A stretch of DNA of 64,000 nt. It comes from Salvia splendens (Eukaryota; Streptophyta; Magnoliopsida; Lamiales; Lamiaceae). A program made the translations under genes and the position numbers. Below, one piece after another: positions 9,190 through 20,877 of this stretch. The stretch spans positions 5,992,001 through 6,056,000 of the forward strand of contig NC_056044.1 of NCBI RefSeq assembly GCF_004379255.2. The letters are read 5' to 3'. Position 1 is the first letter of the stretch. The number at the start of each line of letters is the position of its first letter. The notes beneath the pieces were generated by a model. It saw nothing but the letters and a program-made list of their open reading frames with translations, ran no database searches and had not been told where the DNA came from.

Positions 9190-12003
9190 TGTAACACCCG
9201 TACTTTTAAGTACTAAACTAAAGTATGTCATGGGATAATTAATAAAATTTTTATTTATTATGCTATGCCTCTCGTTAAATGTGCTTCGGGAAGTAGTATG
9301 ATATTTATGTGACGATGTGACTTTGGGACGTTTTTATTTAATTATGAAACTTTGGGAGACATGTTGAAGGTCTCGTTGAAATAATGATGGCGATATTGCT
9401 ATATTTAGCATAAGGGATGCGATGCGGGTGATGAATATTTTATGGAAGATGACGTGCATAAATCGAGGAACGGTTGAGGAGACTATATTTGGAACAACAC
9501 CAAATATAGGTTGTGACGTTAGGTGTTCTTTAATTGTTGTTTGTGAAGAACAAGATAAAGTCCCGTGAATCTTAATTATCGACGGAAGTGCGAGAAAATA
9601 AAGTATGTATATATATTTATATTTGGGCTTTCCAAATTAAATTGGAGTCCAATTGACTATCTATAAAAAGGGCTTGGGCCCTAACTATTTAAAAATCTAA
9701 CCAAGTAATAATATTGCCAAGTTGGGCTTCTTACAACAAATTGAGCCCAACACCATTTAATTAATTTAAGAGCCCAAATCTCTCCAAGCAAATGGAAGCA
9801 AGCCCAAAGAACTTCCTTCTCCTTCTTCTTCAACCATGGTCGACGGTTTCCACCAAGGACTCTCCACCTCCAACTCTTTCACCTTCCCTCTTCCACCATC
9901 AATGCTTCCATCCAAGAGTCGCACAAAATATTACTTTAGCCTTCCATCTCTTCCTCACATTACACTACACAAAAGAAAAAAAAAGTGAGAGAGAGAACCG
10001 AGAGAGAAGCCGAGAGAGGGAGCAAGAGGAGGATTTTTTTTCACCATTCTTGTCCATTCACCACCAAGTCCAATCAATTTGGAGGTATAATCCTTTCCTA
10101 TCCCAAAGCATGATTAAATAGTATCTATGCATATGTTTTTTTTATACATTCAATCCAATTAACAATCAACTAAGAATCAGTCGAACATTCGCCGTATGTA
10201 ATCAAAGCCACGAAAGAACTTAACTTTGAATTGAGAACGTAAATTGCGGGTTGATTCGGGGTGGTTCGGAGTGTTTTCCGGGGAAGAGGGGGCTGCACAG
10301 CAGCGGCGAGTAGCAGCGACGGTAGTGCGCAGCGACGGCCACGAACAGCGAGCAATGGCGACGAACAACTGCTGTAATGGCAACCTGCTACGGCGGCGGT
10401 GAGAGGCAGCGACGGAGGCTGACCGAGAACTGCAGCGACGACCCCTCGACGGGATGGGACGACGACGGTGAGCATCGGCCGGCGACGGGAAGAAATTGGC
10501 AGAGGCGCGAGCCAATTTTGAAAGAAATAAAGAAAATGTCGAAGAGAGAGAGAGAGGGGGAAGAGAGAGAGAACGAAGGGGGTGATGAATGGGGGAGAAT
10601 AAGGGGTGGGTCACTTTTGTTGGGCCTTATAATTAAATTGGAAGTTTAATTAAAGTTTGGGCCCTCTTTTAATTTATTTGGGGCTTCTTAGTTAATTTGG
10701 AAATATAAGGTGGGGAAATGATTAAATGTTGGGCCGATGATTTAATCGTAATGAATGATTTAATTAAATCCTGGAATTTTTCGAAAGGCGAATAATATTA
10801 TCCCAAGTACGAAATAAAAATAATTGCGAAGAGAAATAAATGCGATAAATTAATTATGCGCTTAAATAATTTTTGGAAGTTTATTTCGACGTCATGGAAA
10901 ATACGAGGAGCCAATGGAGGAAAGAACGGGCGTAAGCGGCCGACCGGCGTCGCACGCAACGCCTTGGGCGGCCGCCGAAGAATCGAATATGCATGAAAAC
11001 CGAGTAACGAGATAAAAGACTTTAATTAGAGTGCATGCATTCTAAATGTTTTCCTTCTTGAGATTGATGTGTACTTTAATCTTTTTTCAAAAAGGTGGTT
11101 CACACGCTCGTTAAAGTCGGATCGAGAAGTTATAAAAAGAAATTTCTAAGCTATTGAGGTGGGCTCTATTACTTAAACTCTTTTATTTGCAATGATATGT
11201 ATATGGTGAGATAAGGGTGGTTTAAATGTTATGTCATGCCGTATTTTATGTTTTGAATTGCCTATCTGATTGTCTACTAGAATAATGTTCTACTAGACTT
11301 TGATGGTTAACGAATTCGGGTCTAACTAGGGTCTAAGCCCTACTCAGACTAGTGCACTGATAGGGATCGTGAGCCGTCCTCTAGGTCGGCCGGTCCAGTG
11401 ATCGAGTTTGTGGCCACATTCTCGTTTCACATGATGGTTCAGATATGGTACATGATGGAGGATGACGATTGTCCGCGCGGACACTAGTTTACTTAAGGAA
11501 TGATTTTTAGTGTTTCTCGGCCTTTTAAAGTAAAATCCGAGTTTCACTCAATGATGGCTTGACATAATTTTATCGATAAATATATTTCGGGCATGAGTTC
11601 ACTGAGTGCATCAAGTACTTAGCCCCTGCATATGTTTTCCCTATGTGCAGGTTGAGCGTGGACGGGAGGCGGAGAATGTTGAGCATTGGATCGAGACCAT
11701 ACTCAATAAATGTTCCGGTTGCTATTGTGTCTTCATACATAGTAGTAGCTAACTCTCAATTGCTTCCGCTACTCTAAGTTTTACGAACTCCTACGTTTTT
11801 TTTCTTTAAATCCGTTGGACTATTTTTTTTCTATTCGAACTATGTTGCTTCGTGATTTGAAATTTTGATTTGATAATGAAATTTCGTCTTTTGATCTATG
11901 TGTCGTACTTCCTTGATTGTTACCCCCTTCTTCCCCTCTTCTTAATTCCCCCACTAGTCGCGATCCACCGTGCTTTCTATCCTTAGGAAGTGCGGTCGTG
12001 ACA
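9190..12003 (+). repeat. 3' LTR of element 1, 2814 bp
   Basis: It begins TGTAACACCC and ends GTCGTGACA. Its last 1379 bp match the 5' LTR at 1-1380. TATAAAA is at 9662. Reading frames at about 9792-10121 and, on the opposite strand, 10170-10614 are low-complexity and lie in the transcribed LTR; I do not treat them as genes. The length is large for an LTR but similar to the solo LTR at 26005. Confidence 0.94.
9662..9668 (+). promoter_or_regulatory. TATA-like box in the element 1 LTR
   Basis: TATAAAA, 472 bp into the LTR, in AT-rich sequence just before a more C-rich tract. A plausible core promoter by sequence only. Confidence 0.4.
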
Positions 12004-12004
12004 T

Positions 12005-13416
12005 CACTGCACACGCCTTGCGGGCCATCCAGGGCACGAGAGAACTTTTCGCTTGCTGTCTGCAGGATTCTATTGGCCTAATATGCGCAAGGATGTTAAG
12101 AACTTTGTCGAAGCTTGCGCCGTGTGTCAGTCGACTAAGTACTCCACTCAAAAACCGGCAGGATTGCTGCAACCACTGCCGATTCCCTCGCAGGTTTGGG
12201 AAGACGTGTCCATGGACTTCATTACGGGCCTTCCCCCCTCTAGAGGTTACACAACAATCATGGTAGTGGTGGATCGTCTTTCCATGTATGCGCACTTTGC
12301 CCCATTGCCTACCAAGTTCGATGCGTTATGGGTGGCGCAGTTATTTGTCAACACGGTGGTCAGGCATCATGGATTTCCAAAGACACTGGTCTCGGATAGG
12401 GACTCGGTTTTTCTGAATGCGACGTGGGAGGAAATGTTGTGCCTAAGTGGCACCAAACTCCATTTTTCCATTGCTTATCACCCCAAAACAGATGGCCAAA
12501 CGGAGGTCCGAAACCGTGGGTTAGAACAATATCTACGGGCGTTCGCTGCTGATCGTCCTTCCAGGTGGTGTAATCTGTTGCCATGGGCCGAGTTATCCCT
12601 TAATTGCTTCCACCACGCAGAGTTGGGGACTCTTCCCTTCAAGGCCCTTTATGGCCGCGAGCCACCACTATTAGTGGCGTCACCGCCGTCGGCGAAGACC
12701 CCTCCAAAGGTGGCTGATTTAATAAGGCAACGTAGGGCCCTCCTTCGCGAGCTACGCGATAACCTAGCCCGCACCCAGCAGAGAATGAGGGATTCCGCCA
12801 ATAAGCGGCGGCGTCATGTGGAGTTCGAAGAGGGCGACCACTGTCGGCCAAATTGGCAAGGCGTTACTATGGTCCGTTTGAGGTCATGGAACGAGTAGGG
12901 CTAGTGGTGTACCGCCTGCGCCTTCCGGAGGGGAGCCGCATCCATGATGTCTTTCACGTCAGTCTACTTCGTGAATTTGTGGCAGGAGAGGGGTCAGTTT
13001 CACACGTCCCACTTCCAAGCGATTTTATAGGTAGCCGTCCGATCGTGCAACCGGTGGCTTTTGTGGATTCACAGGTGATGTGGCACAACGGAAAAGCTGT
13101 TGAGCTCGTACTGGTCCATTGGTCCGACGGGTGGGACTCACCGTCTTGGGAGCCGTTGGAAGAGGTTCGCAAGCATTTTCCCAACCTCCACCTTGAGGTC
13201 AAGGATGTTGTTAAGGAGGGGGGAGTTGATACGAGTGAGCCTATCACCGCCCACGATGGAACCGCCGAGGACGTCGAGGCGGAAGTCGAGAGCACGGAGA
13301 CCCCCGAGGACGTGGAGACCGCAGCCTCGCAACATTCACCGCGCACGACAGCAGCGTCGGGGAGGAAGTTGAGGCCGAGAGATTGGCTCAAACCGCCGAG
13401 AAAGTTTGCGTCTTAA
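12005..13416 (+). pseudogene. Chromodomain Ty3/gypsy integrase remnant (element 3)
   Basis: The fragment starts right at the end of the element 1 LTR, so element 1 inserted into this gene. It reads the HHCC zinc finger (AGHPGHERTF, CAVCQSTK), then VSMDFITGLP, SDRDSVF and DGQTEV with the three catalytic acidic residues. Near 12840 there is a deletion with a frame change. The second part (from about 12853) reads RRYYGPFEVMERVG, VFHVSLLREF and a chromodomain-like segment (LVLVHWSDGWDSPSWEPLEEV), then an acidic tail to the TAA at 13416. Chromodomains guide integration to marked chromatin. The clade is a chromovirus, perhaps Reina-like; the exact clade is uncertain. The 5' part lies left of the window. 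Confidence 0.88.
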
Positions 13417-13837
13417 AGTCGTTAGCAACGACTTATTAGTTATTAGTTTTCCTTTGCTTATTTTTAATCCTTTTTTTATTTCCTTATTTTTGGATGTTAT
13501 TTTTATTATTATTGAGTCGAGCGATTTATAAGCCCCGTTTGAGTTTTCTTTATTGGTTCTTTCTCGAACGTATTAGGATTAGGTCGAACCAACCCTAGGG
13601 TTTTAGCACAAATAGAGCCACTGTATCATTCGATCGCTATCTATGAAATAACATACTTTGGCTCAATTGCTTTTGCATCAAGAAACAAACCCTCAAGGCT
13701 GCCAACGAGAACTTCTCGCGCTCAGCCGCTCCCCTTTGCCATCTTCGTCGCCGACCCAAACTTGGGCGCTCGACAACGACGACAATCGTTTCTTGATTGT
13801 GTGGGAAATTCGACGTTGAGGATCAAGATCCTTAACA
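13417..13837 (+). repeat. 3' end of element 3, probable LTR
   Basis: This non-coding sequence follows the element 3 stop. It contains TTATAAG near 13527 and ends CTTAACA at 13837, exactly where homology between the two duplicated blocks begins. I cannot fix the LTR start, and no obvious polypurine tract is visible. Confidence 0.45.
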
Positions 13838-13917
13838 CAAACCTATAAAAAGTACTACAATTTTGTTATAATGTGATCAAGTAATAATGTCTCAATACAA
13901 AATATTTTTAAGACATA

Positions 13918-14256
13918 CTCTCTCTGTTCCATAATAGTGGAGTCATTATGTCATTTTGGTGCGTTCCATAATAGTAGAGTCATTTCCCTTTTTAGTAAAG
14001 TCAACACATTTTTTTTCACTTGTTTTTTACTCTCTCTTACTTTATTCTTTCTTCATCTCTCTAGCTTTTTCGTTTCCTATTTTATTCTTTATTTATTTAA
14101 CTCACTTAACAAAATTTTTCTTTACTTTATTCTTTCATTATCTCTCTACCTTTTTCATTTCCTACTTTATTCTTTATTTATTTAACTCACTTAACAAAAT
14201 ATTTCTTAAATCGTCTGCCGAAAAGAAACGCTTCCAATACCACGGAATGCAGGGTG
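13918..14256. mobile_element. Stowaway-like MITE
   Basis: Terminal repeats resemble TACTCTCTCTGTTCC and its degenerate complement (CACGGAATGCAGGGTGTA), with TA at both sides. The same element, with a deleted left end, is in copy B, so it predates the duplication. Confidence 0.65.
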
Positions 14257-14510
14257 TACAAACTTTAACTCTCATTGATTCAATGTCATCTACCATTATG
14301 TTTAACACATAAGCCCACGAAATGTTTGTTGTGTTTTGCACTAGTTAGAGGGGGTAAAAAGTACAACATGTTTAGTTATTATTGCATAACATATTGAAAA
14401 CTTCACTTTTTGAGAGGAAGAGATTAGACAAGCGTGTTTAAAGACTTCAAAATGACTGAAAAATCAAATCAGTTGACTGAATAAGTGTGTCCGGTGTATT
14501 TATACTTTCA

Positions 14511-14711
14511 AGGAATGTTCGATTGACAAGATTAAATCTCATGATTAAATATGTATCATGTTTGGTTCGTAAGATTGAACCCTTCAACTTAATCCTAGAT
14601 GGATAGTCTCATGATAATTAGTCATAGCCTCCCTCCTCCAACTAAAATAATCCCACAACTTAATCCTAGATGGATAGTCTCATGATATTAGTTATGACAA
14701 CCGAACCCACC
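14511..14711 (-). mobile_element. Harbinger-like MITE, family M1
   Basis: 201 bp with imperfect terminal repeats (GGNNNGTTCGGTTG type) and a TCA duplication on each side. Copy B at 32536 has the empty site with a single TCA. Related copies lie at 15932 and 46293. Confidence 0.85.
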
Positions 14712-15246
14712 TCAGTGTATATCTTGTGAAGTTATTTGAAATTTTTTCACATAAAAAGAAATTGATACAAAATAAAATAAATCTTAAATAAACGTAACCC
14801 ACTCTCTCCAATTCCACTATCCCACGAATATATTTTTTTTGAATATCACAAAAAAATTAGCATTCGAACGAGTTTACAATTGATGCTAAGATTAAAAATT
14901 GTTTTGTTTAATGTGGTGTTGATTTATTTGAATAATAATTTTGTCGCGTGAAAAGAATAATCAGACCAACTTAATCCTAACTAATTATTTTAGTTTATAA
15001 AATACGTCGTCAACTTTTCTATTAAAATTGTCAATGGTAATGTTTTTTGAACTCTCTTATCCGAACGATTATATGCTTTAGGTACGCTCAAATTTAGTAA
15101 TTTTAAATAGTAATTTTAAATAGTAGTCAAATAAACAGACTTATCACATTTATAGGCTATGCCTATACGCCTCCGCCAGTTATTTATTCTAATTTATCAG
15201 AACCTAGCAAATAGCAGTTTTGTAGACTTATTGTTGATAATATACG

Positions 15247-15432
15247 GTATTAATGTTATCCAAAATTACAGCTCCTATCTATATTAAGAAGTATACAGTA
15301 TTAATGTTATCCAAAACTACAGCTCCTATCTATATTAAGAAGTATTAATGTTATCCAAAACTACAGCTCCTATCTATATTAAGAAGTATTATGTTATCCA
15401 AAACTACAGCTCCTATCTATATTAAGAAGTAT
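15247..15432 (+). repeat. Short tandem repeat, four units of about 43-51 bp
   Basis: The unit contains GTTATCCAAAACTACAGC and ends in ATATTAAGAAGTA. Four near-identical copies run head to tail at the end of copy A of the duplication. Confidence 0.9.
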
Positions 15433-15433
15433 A

Positions 15434-15690
15434 GTATTCCCTCCGTCCCTAAAAATTTGTTACACATTACTATTTTGATCCGTCCCAAAAAATTTGTCAC
15501 ATTTCATTTTTTACCATTTTGTCAGTGGACCTCATATTCCACTAACTCATTTTTATTCACATTTTAATTTAAAACTAATATTTAGGTAGTACCCATTTTG
15601 CATTAACTTTTTCAATCCACTTTCTACTACACTTCTTTAAACTCGTGCGGTCAAAACGTGATAAAATTTAAGAGACATGTGGAGTAATAT
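15434..15690. mobile_element. Degenerate Stowaway-like MITE
   Basis: The left end TATTCCCTCCGTCCC is clear. The right end (ATGTGGAGTAATA) is a decayed complement. Confidence 0.5.
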
Positions 15691-15864
15691 TTTACTTTTA
15701 AATAGTCGGTAATTTGTATGGACTTCAGAAATTACACAAAAACACTTTAAGAATAAGATATAGATCAACATTTTAACGTGCTTCAAGTTTCCAATATTAG
15801 GCACGTCACAGAAGAATAGCTCTTAATTTCAAGGCTACTAGGAATTGGACCATCGCCTCTCCTC

Positions 15865-15873
15865 TATATATAA
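15865..15873 (+). promoter_or_regulatory. TATA-like sequence upstream of the cis-prenyltransferase gene
   Basis: TATATATAA lies 810 bp upstream of the ATG, with an M1 MITE between. If used, the MITE would be in the 5' UTR or an intron. Weak, sequence-only call. Confidence 0.25.
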
Positions 15874-15931
15874 GCTGTTGAGATTGCCTTTTTAGCATTT
15901 TCTGTAAGGTCAAAAGACAAAAAAGGATCTT

Positions 15932-16130
15932 GTGGCGGTCGGTTGTCATGGCTAATATTATGAGACTATCCATCTAGGATTAAATTGTGTGATTATTTTA
16001 GTTGGAGGGGGGAGACTATGACTAATTATCATAAGACTATCCATCTAGGATTAAGTTGAAGGGTTCAATCTTATGAACCAAACATGATACATATTTAATC
16101 ATGAGATTTAATCTTGCCAACCGAATACCC
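15932..16130 (+). mobile_element. Harbinger-like MITE, family M1
   Basis: This is an inverted relative of the 14511 element, with the shared core GAGACTATCCATCTAGGATT and ends GGCGGTCGGTTGTCA and CCAACCGAATACCC. The target duplication is not clear. It lies in the promoter region of the cis-prenyltransferase gene. Confidence 0.75.
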
Positions 16131-16682
16131 GATAAACCTTAATTAAATAAAATGGTACTAATAAAATTTACAACATTAATATTGTAAATTCTTAGAGTAG
16201 AGAAATGTGGAAATTCATTTTTTTCAAAAAAATGATATAAAATCAAAAGAACATTAGTTTCAATTAATCCCATTCTTTTTTCATGATATAAAACATAATA
16301 TAGAAATTTGTTGTATTAAAATTGAAATAAAATAAAATGTCCAATCTAAAAAAACCCAAAATGATTATTAATAGTTTATTAGAGCCCTTTTAACTGCAAT
16401 ACCAATAGTATGATACATGCGCCGCCTCTAACAGTGAATTAATTACCCAATGTCCCAAATAAGTAACGATTAATGATCTAGCTATCCTTTAATTCAAAGC
16501 CAATAAACATATTTCCAATCTCAAATGAAGCTTATGGTTTAGTAGGGTTTGATCTAGTTTAATTAGTTGTCTCGATAAATAGACCATCGTTAAAGTAAAA
16601 CCCAGATTTAAAAAATTGTGAGATGTATGAACCAAATATTTAGTGAATCCCGAGTGATCTGATCCCTAAAAAAAAGTAAACA

Positions 16683-18910
16683 ATGATATCATTACAGTTC
16701 GCTACAGTTGTTCATGCATTAACATTTTCATCTCCTCCAAATCATTCCTCGTATGTAATCAAGGGTAGTAGCACTGCAGGAAAACGAACCGTAGAGGGGC
16801 CAAATGCAGGGTGCTTCTCATCTCCACCACGTGCAATGCCTAGGGCGTGTTTGGCGGGTGCCACGGTTTCAGCGGATGCGGGGAAAGATGCAGTTGAAGA
16901 AGCGATGATGCCCAAACATGTCGCTATAATCATGGACGGAAATGGAAAGTGGGCCAGAGATAGAAAGTTGGCTGTTGGAGACGGCTTCAGAGCCGGTTGG
17001 CAGAATCTCACAGCCCTCATTTCCAACTGTTGTGACCTCAAAATCAATACTCTAACAATCTTCGCCTTTTCCAACGACTCTAAACGATCCCAAGTCAGTA
17101 TTCTTCGTTTTCACTTTTCTTTTTCGTCTTTATACTACTTCATCTGTCCCATAAAATTAGATACTTTCGAGACAATTCAAATAGATTATTATGTGGAACG
17201 ATTCAATGGCAAAAAAAAAACAATTTTTTGAGGATGTATAGAATAATTGAGATATGAGTCATATGACTTTAGAGATATGTTATTAATTTAATACAAGCAT
17301 ATAATACTATATGTTCCATAATAGTACTACTACTTATTTTCATCCTGGTACAGATGGAAGTGGACATAATGATGAGAGCTACAGAAAATTACATACGAAC
17401 GGATGCCAAGGAGCTTATAACAAGGTAATAATATATGTACAAACCATATCTTTTACAGATCCAAAAAATTTTTGTTGAGGATCCAAATTTTAGTACTACT
17501 ATTAAAAGTTCAAGAAGTGATAAGTACATTAGATAGATATTCCATGGCATAAACTCATGATTTCCCGATCGAAGAAGTGCTTAACACCTTAAAATATAAA
17601 ATTTTTAACAATTTTAGTAATAAAAGTATATTATGTGAATTACATGATATCATCGAAACAAATGGGTGTGATCAATTGCTAACTCATCCTTTAATTGCTA
17701 AGTTCATAGGATTTCCAGAGATCTAATAGTCTACAAATTCCCATTTATAATTTCCTTGTATTATTATTTAAATTTAAATAGATTAGAAGAACGATCAAAT
17801 TTAAGATTTTGGATAAAATGTCAATATAGTATATAAAAAATATCAACGTGATTCCTTGAATATGTCAACACAATTTTGCATTGACATTGTATACATATTA
17901 TATTGACATATTTTGATACCTACATTTACATTTATCTGATATGCAAAAAAAAAATTCAAATTTTGACATCGGAACACATGCAAGTGAGATCTCGTTGGAA
18001 TCCTTATTAAAATTATCTTTAATTTGATGTATTTTGTGTAAAAAAATAATTTAAATTGAGATAGTTATAATCATTTGAAGTTTTGGGATATTTTTAAAAA
18101 GTTGGTTGTAACTAACTTTTTACTAATTGACATTAATACCCTTAATTGACATTTTTTTGTATATCGTATTGATATTCGTGGATGAATAATCTTGTACTAT
18201 GTCTATCATTTAGTTGTACTTAGTAATTTAAGAGGGTGTTATCAATATAACACACCCGTCAAAACAAAAATAAAAACAAAATAACTTATGAGACCACAGC
18301 AATATCACATTTTACTTTTATTTTTGTTAAATGGACTTCATAATAACTCATTTCACCCATTCTTATTAGTATTAAAAAATAATATATACATGCCACTCAT
18401 ATTTCATAAAATAGTTTTTCAATACTAATGCTAATCAAACTAATTAACTTTCTTCTGGAAAGACATGATATACTATTTTCCATGATTGGGGACAAATCAA
18501 GACTGCCGGTGTCTCTACAGTCGTCGATTTCTTGGGCTGAAGAGACTAGCAAAGGTAACAAAGGAATGAATTTGGTTATGGCCGCTAACTACAGCGGCCG
18601 CGACGACGTCGTACAAGCCACCAAAAGGGTCACCACCAAAGTAGAACGAGGGATTCTACGAGCCACGGAGATCGACGAAGCCATGTTCGAACAAGAGCTG
18701 ATGACCAACGCCGTCGAATTCCCAAACCCTGACTTATTGATTAGGACAAGTGGTGAGCTGACAATCAGCGGCTTCCTTCTATGGCAGTTGGCCTATACAG
18801 AATTCTACTTTGCAGATAAATTGTTTCCTGATTTTGGTGAAGATGATCTTCGCCGAGCACTTGCTTCTTATGGTTGCAGGCAGAGACGCTACGGCCAGCG
18901 GAAGGATTAA
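16683..18910 (+). CDS. cis-prenyltransferase, plastid-type, three exons
   Basis: Exons are 16683-17093, 17354-17424 and 18463-18910, with GT-AG introns, giving 309 residues. The first 75 residues are Ser/Ala-rich and look like a plastid transit peptide. The family signature follows: HVAIIMDGNGKWA (Asp85), FRAGWQNL, INTLTIFAFS, SMIGDKSRLP, LVMAANYSGRDD and PNPDLLIRTSGE, then FLLWQLAYTEFYF and LFPDFGEDDL. The family joins isopentenyl diphosphate units to an allylic diphosphate in cis; plant plastid members make short products such as neryl or lavandulyl diphosphate. Odd points: the usual His of GHRAG is Phe102, the STENW segment is NDSKR, and RTSGExRxSN reads RTSGELTISG, losing the Arg (Thr261) and Asn (Gly264) that bind isopentenyl diphosphate. 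Activity is therefore uncertain. Confidence 0.85.
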
Positions 18911-19411
18911 TGCCTAGTTTTTCCCTTTAAAAGTATTTGGTTTTCTATGACTCTATTTTCACTATGATAGAAAATTTACGCTAAAAGTCTCATTTCTAAC
19001 CGGTGCGTATTTTAAAGTCTCATTTTCACTTTATCTCATAGTATTTGTTAAATGACCTATTCAATCATGTTCAATGACTTTAATTAAAAATATCCTTGAC
19101 TTGGCGAACGATCAAATAATATAGAGAATTTCAGTATTCTAAATCTAGTCAAGGAATGAATTTTGTTCAGTATTCTTTCTATTTGTCTAAAGATGCACCC
19201 AACATAAGTTTGTGTCCTACTTCTTTGGGGTGCAAAACGTTACACAATGTCAGAGTACATCAATCAACAAACAAAATGTGTAATGACTCCAAATCAAAAG
19301 AATGTTACATACTACATGCACTAATAAATTGCAGACACTTACAAAAAGAGTTTAATAGTATGGATACCAATACTCTCTTGTTTATCAATGTGTTTGTCAT
19401 AGATATCTAAT
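18911..19411. other. 3' flank of the cis-prenyltransferase gene
   Basis: AT-rich sequence with no recognisable gene. An 84-codon frame at 19156-19410 has no known motif. It probably contains the 3' UTR of the gene. Confidence 0.5.
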
Positions 19412-19412
19412 A

Positions 19413-19601
19413 TTCCTTCCGTCCCAAGGTAGTTGAGTCGTATTTTTTTTTGGGTTGTCCCAATGTAATTGAGTCATTTCCTTTTTTTTGACAAAAACTT
19501 TATCTTCTCTCATACTTTACTCTCTCTTACTTTATTCTCTATCTTACTTTACTCTCTCCTATTTAACCTTTAACACTTCAACTACCTTGGGACGGAAGAA
19601 G
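19413..19601. mobile_element. Stowaway MITE
   Basis: Terminal repeats of about 24 bp (TTCCTTCCGTCCCAAGGTAG and its complement) are flanked by TA. 189 bp. Confidence 0.85.
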
Positions 19602-19929
19602 TATCTCGTAATTGTGAGAACAATTACATTCTCTAAGAATGTAATTATACCAGATTCTAACCTATAACATATCATCATTTCTCATTTTTTATAATCATTG
19701 GTTACAACAATTTTATAATTGCACATATCATAACTTTCTCAAGTTGTTAACTATAGTCGTAATTCAACGGAACAAACATATATATATAATAAAGGAAACA
19801 TTCAAAACAACTAGTGACAGAACCAGGAAATTAAATAAGTCGGGGCAGAAATTTTTAAAATAATAATAATATTAAAATATTTAACTTTACATGTAATGTT
19901 TGTACAACTTTTAGACACACTAGATGACA

Positions 19930-20178
19930 TTCCTCCGTCCGCGAATAGGAGTCTCATTTCTTCCGGCACGAGTTTTAAGAAATGTTAAGAAAAGTGGGTG
20001 GAAGAAAGTTAGTGGAATATGAGTCTCATTTTTATATATTAGTAGTTTTAAATGAAATGTGTGTGGATTGAGTTAGTGGAATGTATGCCTCTTTTCCATT
20101 TATAATAATAATAAACCGGGAATCCTATTCGCGGACGAACCAAAATGGAAAAACGAGACCCCTATTCGCGGATGAGTA
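19930..20178. mobile_element. Stowaway-like MITE
   Basis: The left end CTCCGTCCGCGAATAGGAGT pairs with CCCTATTCGCGGATGAG at the right. A second, internal copy of the right end is at about 20122-20140. Confidence 0.7.
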
Positions 20179-20310
20179 ACTGTTTTCGACAAATCGCTAT
20201 GTCTTGAAATCACCTAAGAATAGTCTCATTCTAATTTTTTTTTAAATTATTCCTCAATGTATACAACTTATATATTATTAGTTCATTCATCTCCCATTCT
20301 ATTTTAGAAA

Positions 20311-20740
20311 TATATCTTAAATAAGTTTCACATACTAATAAATTTATTAACAACTATTTGCATAACACTTGCAAATAATTTTATACTCCCTCCGTCCCGG
20401 ACTACTCGCACATTTCCTTTTCGGCACGGAGATTAAGGAATGAGTGTATAGCAAAGTCAACAATTGCGGCTATAGGTGATAATTTTTACTAAAAATGAAA
20501 AGAGTGCAAATAACTTGGGACGCCCAGAAAGGAAATAAGTGCAAGTAGTCCGGGACGGAGGGAGTACTACTAATTCTAATTCTACAAAAACACCAAGTGA
20601 TCTATTTTACAAAGATATCATAAATAAGTTTCACTTACTAATAAATTTATTAACTACTACTTGCATAACACTTGCAAATAATTTTGTACTACTAATACTA
20701 ATTCTACCAAACCACCAAGTGATCTATTTAACTACTACTA
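20311..20740 (+). repeat. Tandem duplication of about 125 bp, first unit split by a MITE
   Basis: 20311-20385 plus 20565-20617 match 20618-20740 closely (shared segments AAATAAGTTTCAC and CACCAAGTGATCTATTT). The second unit shows the empty insertion site of the Stowaway element. Confidence 0.85.
20386..20564. mobile_element. Stowaway MITE, intact
   Basis: 179 bp with near-perfect terminal repeats (CTCCCTCCGTCCCGGACTAC) and TA at each side. The paralogous empty site lies in the second repeat unit near 20688. Confidence 0.93.
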
Positions 20741-20877
20741 ATTCTATGGAAGTTCACTTTTCGCATAACTTTACGTACTTGTGTTGTATCGTTTTGTACG
20801 CGTGCATGAATTCAAAGAAGTGGTGTTTTGATAACAATGATTACTCACAACGATGCTAACTTGTGTTTTAGATCAAT

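Larger units (their letters stand above)
1..12003 (+). mobile_element. Tekay-like Ty3/gypsy LTR retrotransposon (element 1), 5' end outside the window
   Basis: The parts run in the order partial 5' LTR, tRNA-Met-type primer binding site, leader, gag, protease, reverse transcriptase, RNase H, integrase, polypurine tract and full 3' LTR. The Gag and integrase sequence style (CCHC knuckle, FDTGAS protease, FIDD reverse transcriptase, WKHHG-like C-terminal tail) fits the Tekay/Del clade. The element cannot move on its own: there are in-frame stops at 3653 and 9065, a frameshift near 5422, a deletion at the integrase zinc finger near 6318, and a nested insertion at 6610-8336. It lies inside an older integrase gene that resumes at 12005. 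The 5-bp target duplication (TCACT expected on the left) cannot be checked because the left end is missing. Confidence 0.93.
13838..15230 (+). repeat. Duplicated block, copy A
   Basis: The sequence is highly similar to 31922-34102. The shared part starts at CAAACCTATAAAAAG and ends near GCAGTTTTGTAGACTTAT. Copy A carries a MITE (14511-14711) that copy B lacks. Copy B carries a 1.06-kb LTR and a 55-bp deletion that copy A lacks. Each copy lies upstream of a cis-prenyltransferase sequence. Confidence 0.9.

Noticed and set aside
9792..10121. 109-codon frame in the LTR
   Set aside because: It lies in the transcribed leader of the LTR and has no domain. The 5' LTR part of this region is outside the window, so it cannot be compared.
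10170..10614. Minus-strand frames of 101 and 145 codons
   Set aside because: They lie in the LTR, are low-complexity (Ser/Arg-rich from GC-rich repeats) and overlap one another in different frames.
15247..15432. A CRISPR-like array
   Set aside because: The units are contiguous tandem copies without unique spacers, in a plant genome.
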